Source: an uncultured Clostridia bacterium
Lineage (GTDB): Bacteria > Bacillota > Clostridia > Christensenellales > Aristaeellaceae
Reading direction: 5' to 3'
Length of the DNA: 5,053 nucleotides
Assembly (NCBI GenBank): GCA_946615495.1
Contig: CAMOHY010000201.1
Span: 1 to 5,053, forward strand
This document shows positions 5,038 to 5,053 of this stretch, one piece after another (position 1 is the first letter of the stretch; the number at the start of each line of letters is the position of its first letter). The notes below the pieces were generated by a model. The model saw nothing but the letters and a program-made list of their open reading frames with translations. It did no database searches and was not told where the DNA came from. A program made the translations under genes and the position numbers.

Positions 5038-5053
5038 CATTTGCTGTAAAATG
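5038..5053. repeat. Possible fourth hairpin, cut by the window edge
   Basis: CATTT (5038-5042) is complementary to AAATG (5049-5053) around a 6-nt loop. The stem is short and the right side is cut off, so this may be chance or the first half of a longer inverted repeat. Confidence 0.25.

Noticed and set aside
4944..5053. CRISPR array or tRNA in the hairpin-rich end
   Set aside because: The stems differ in sequence, there are no regularly spaced direct repeats with spacers, and no cloverleaf or T-loop signature is present.

Overview
The window looks like chromosomal DNA of a GC-rich, probably anaerobic and possibly spore-forming Clostridia-type Firmicute. The reasons are strong GGAGG-type Shine-Dalgarno sites, a TTG start behind a strong site, U-tract intrinsic termination, and the protein families present (GH38 C-terminal region, PHP phosphoesterase, stand-alone ComEC-type metallo-beta-lactamase, DapB-like amine dehydrogenase). 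This taxonomic guess is inference; no rRNA or marker gene is present.

Layout. (1) 1-836, + strand: the C-terminal part of a glycoside hydrolase family 38 (alpha-mannosidase-like) protein whose catalytic domain lies left of the window. (2) 837-1062: a 226-bp gap without a convincing gene. (3) 1063-1776, + strand: a complete PHP-domain metal-dependent phosphoesterase, closed by a strong intrinsic terminator at 1841-1883. (4) 2526-1888 and 3743-2562, both - strand: a probable two-gene operon. The first gene is a secreted or membrane-tethered ComEC-like metallo-beta-lactamase with a C-terminal lamin-tail-like domain. The second is an uncharacterised cysteine- and proline-rich protein. The 35-bp junction folds into a hairpin that covers the second gene's ribosome-binding site, suggesting translational coupling. 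(5) 3744-3902: a divergent promoter region. (6) 3903-4943, + strand: a DapB-like NAD(P)-dependent dehydrogenase of the 2,4-diaminopentanoate / native amine dehydrogenase group. (7) 4944-5053: a run of three, possibly four, back-to-back hairpins. One of them shares a 13-bp block and its fold with a second copy just after the PHP gene, which suggests a dispersed intergenic repeat.

The genes do not form one obvious pathway. GH38 and PHP may be co-directional neighbours in carbohydrate or phosphoester turnover. The metallo-beta-lactamase/Cys-rich pair is a separate unit, and the dehydrogenase stands alone without the ornithine-degradation genes that would fix its substrate. I saw no phage, transposase, CRISPR, tRNA or rRNA. 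The most unusual items are the lamin-tail/metallo-beta-lactamase plus Cys-rich pair, its SD-masking junction hairpin, and the repeated intergenic hairpins. I do not see proof of a wholly new system.
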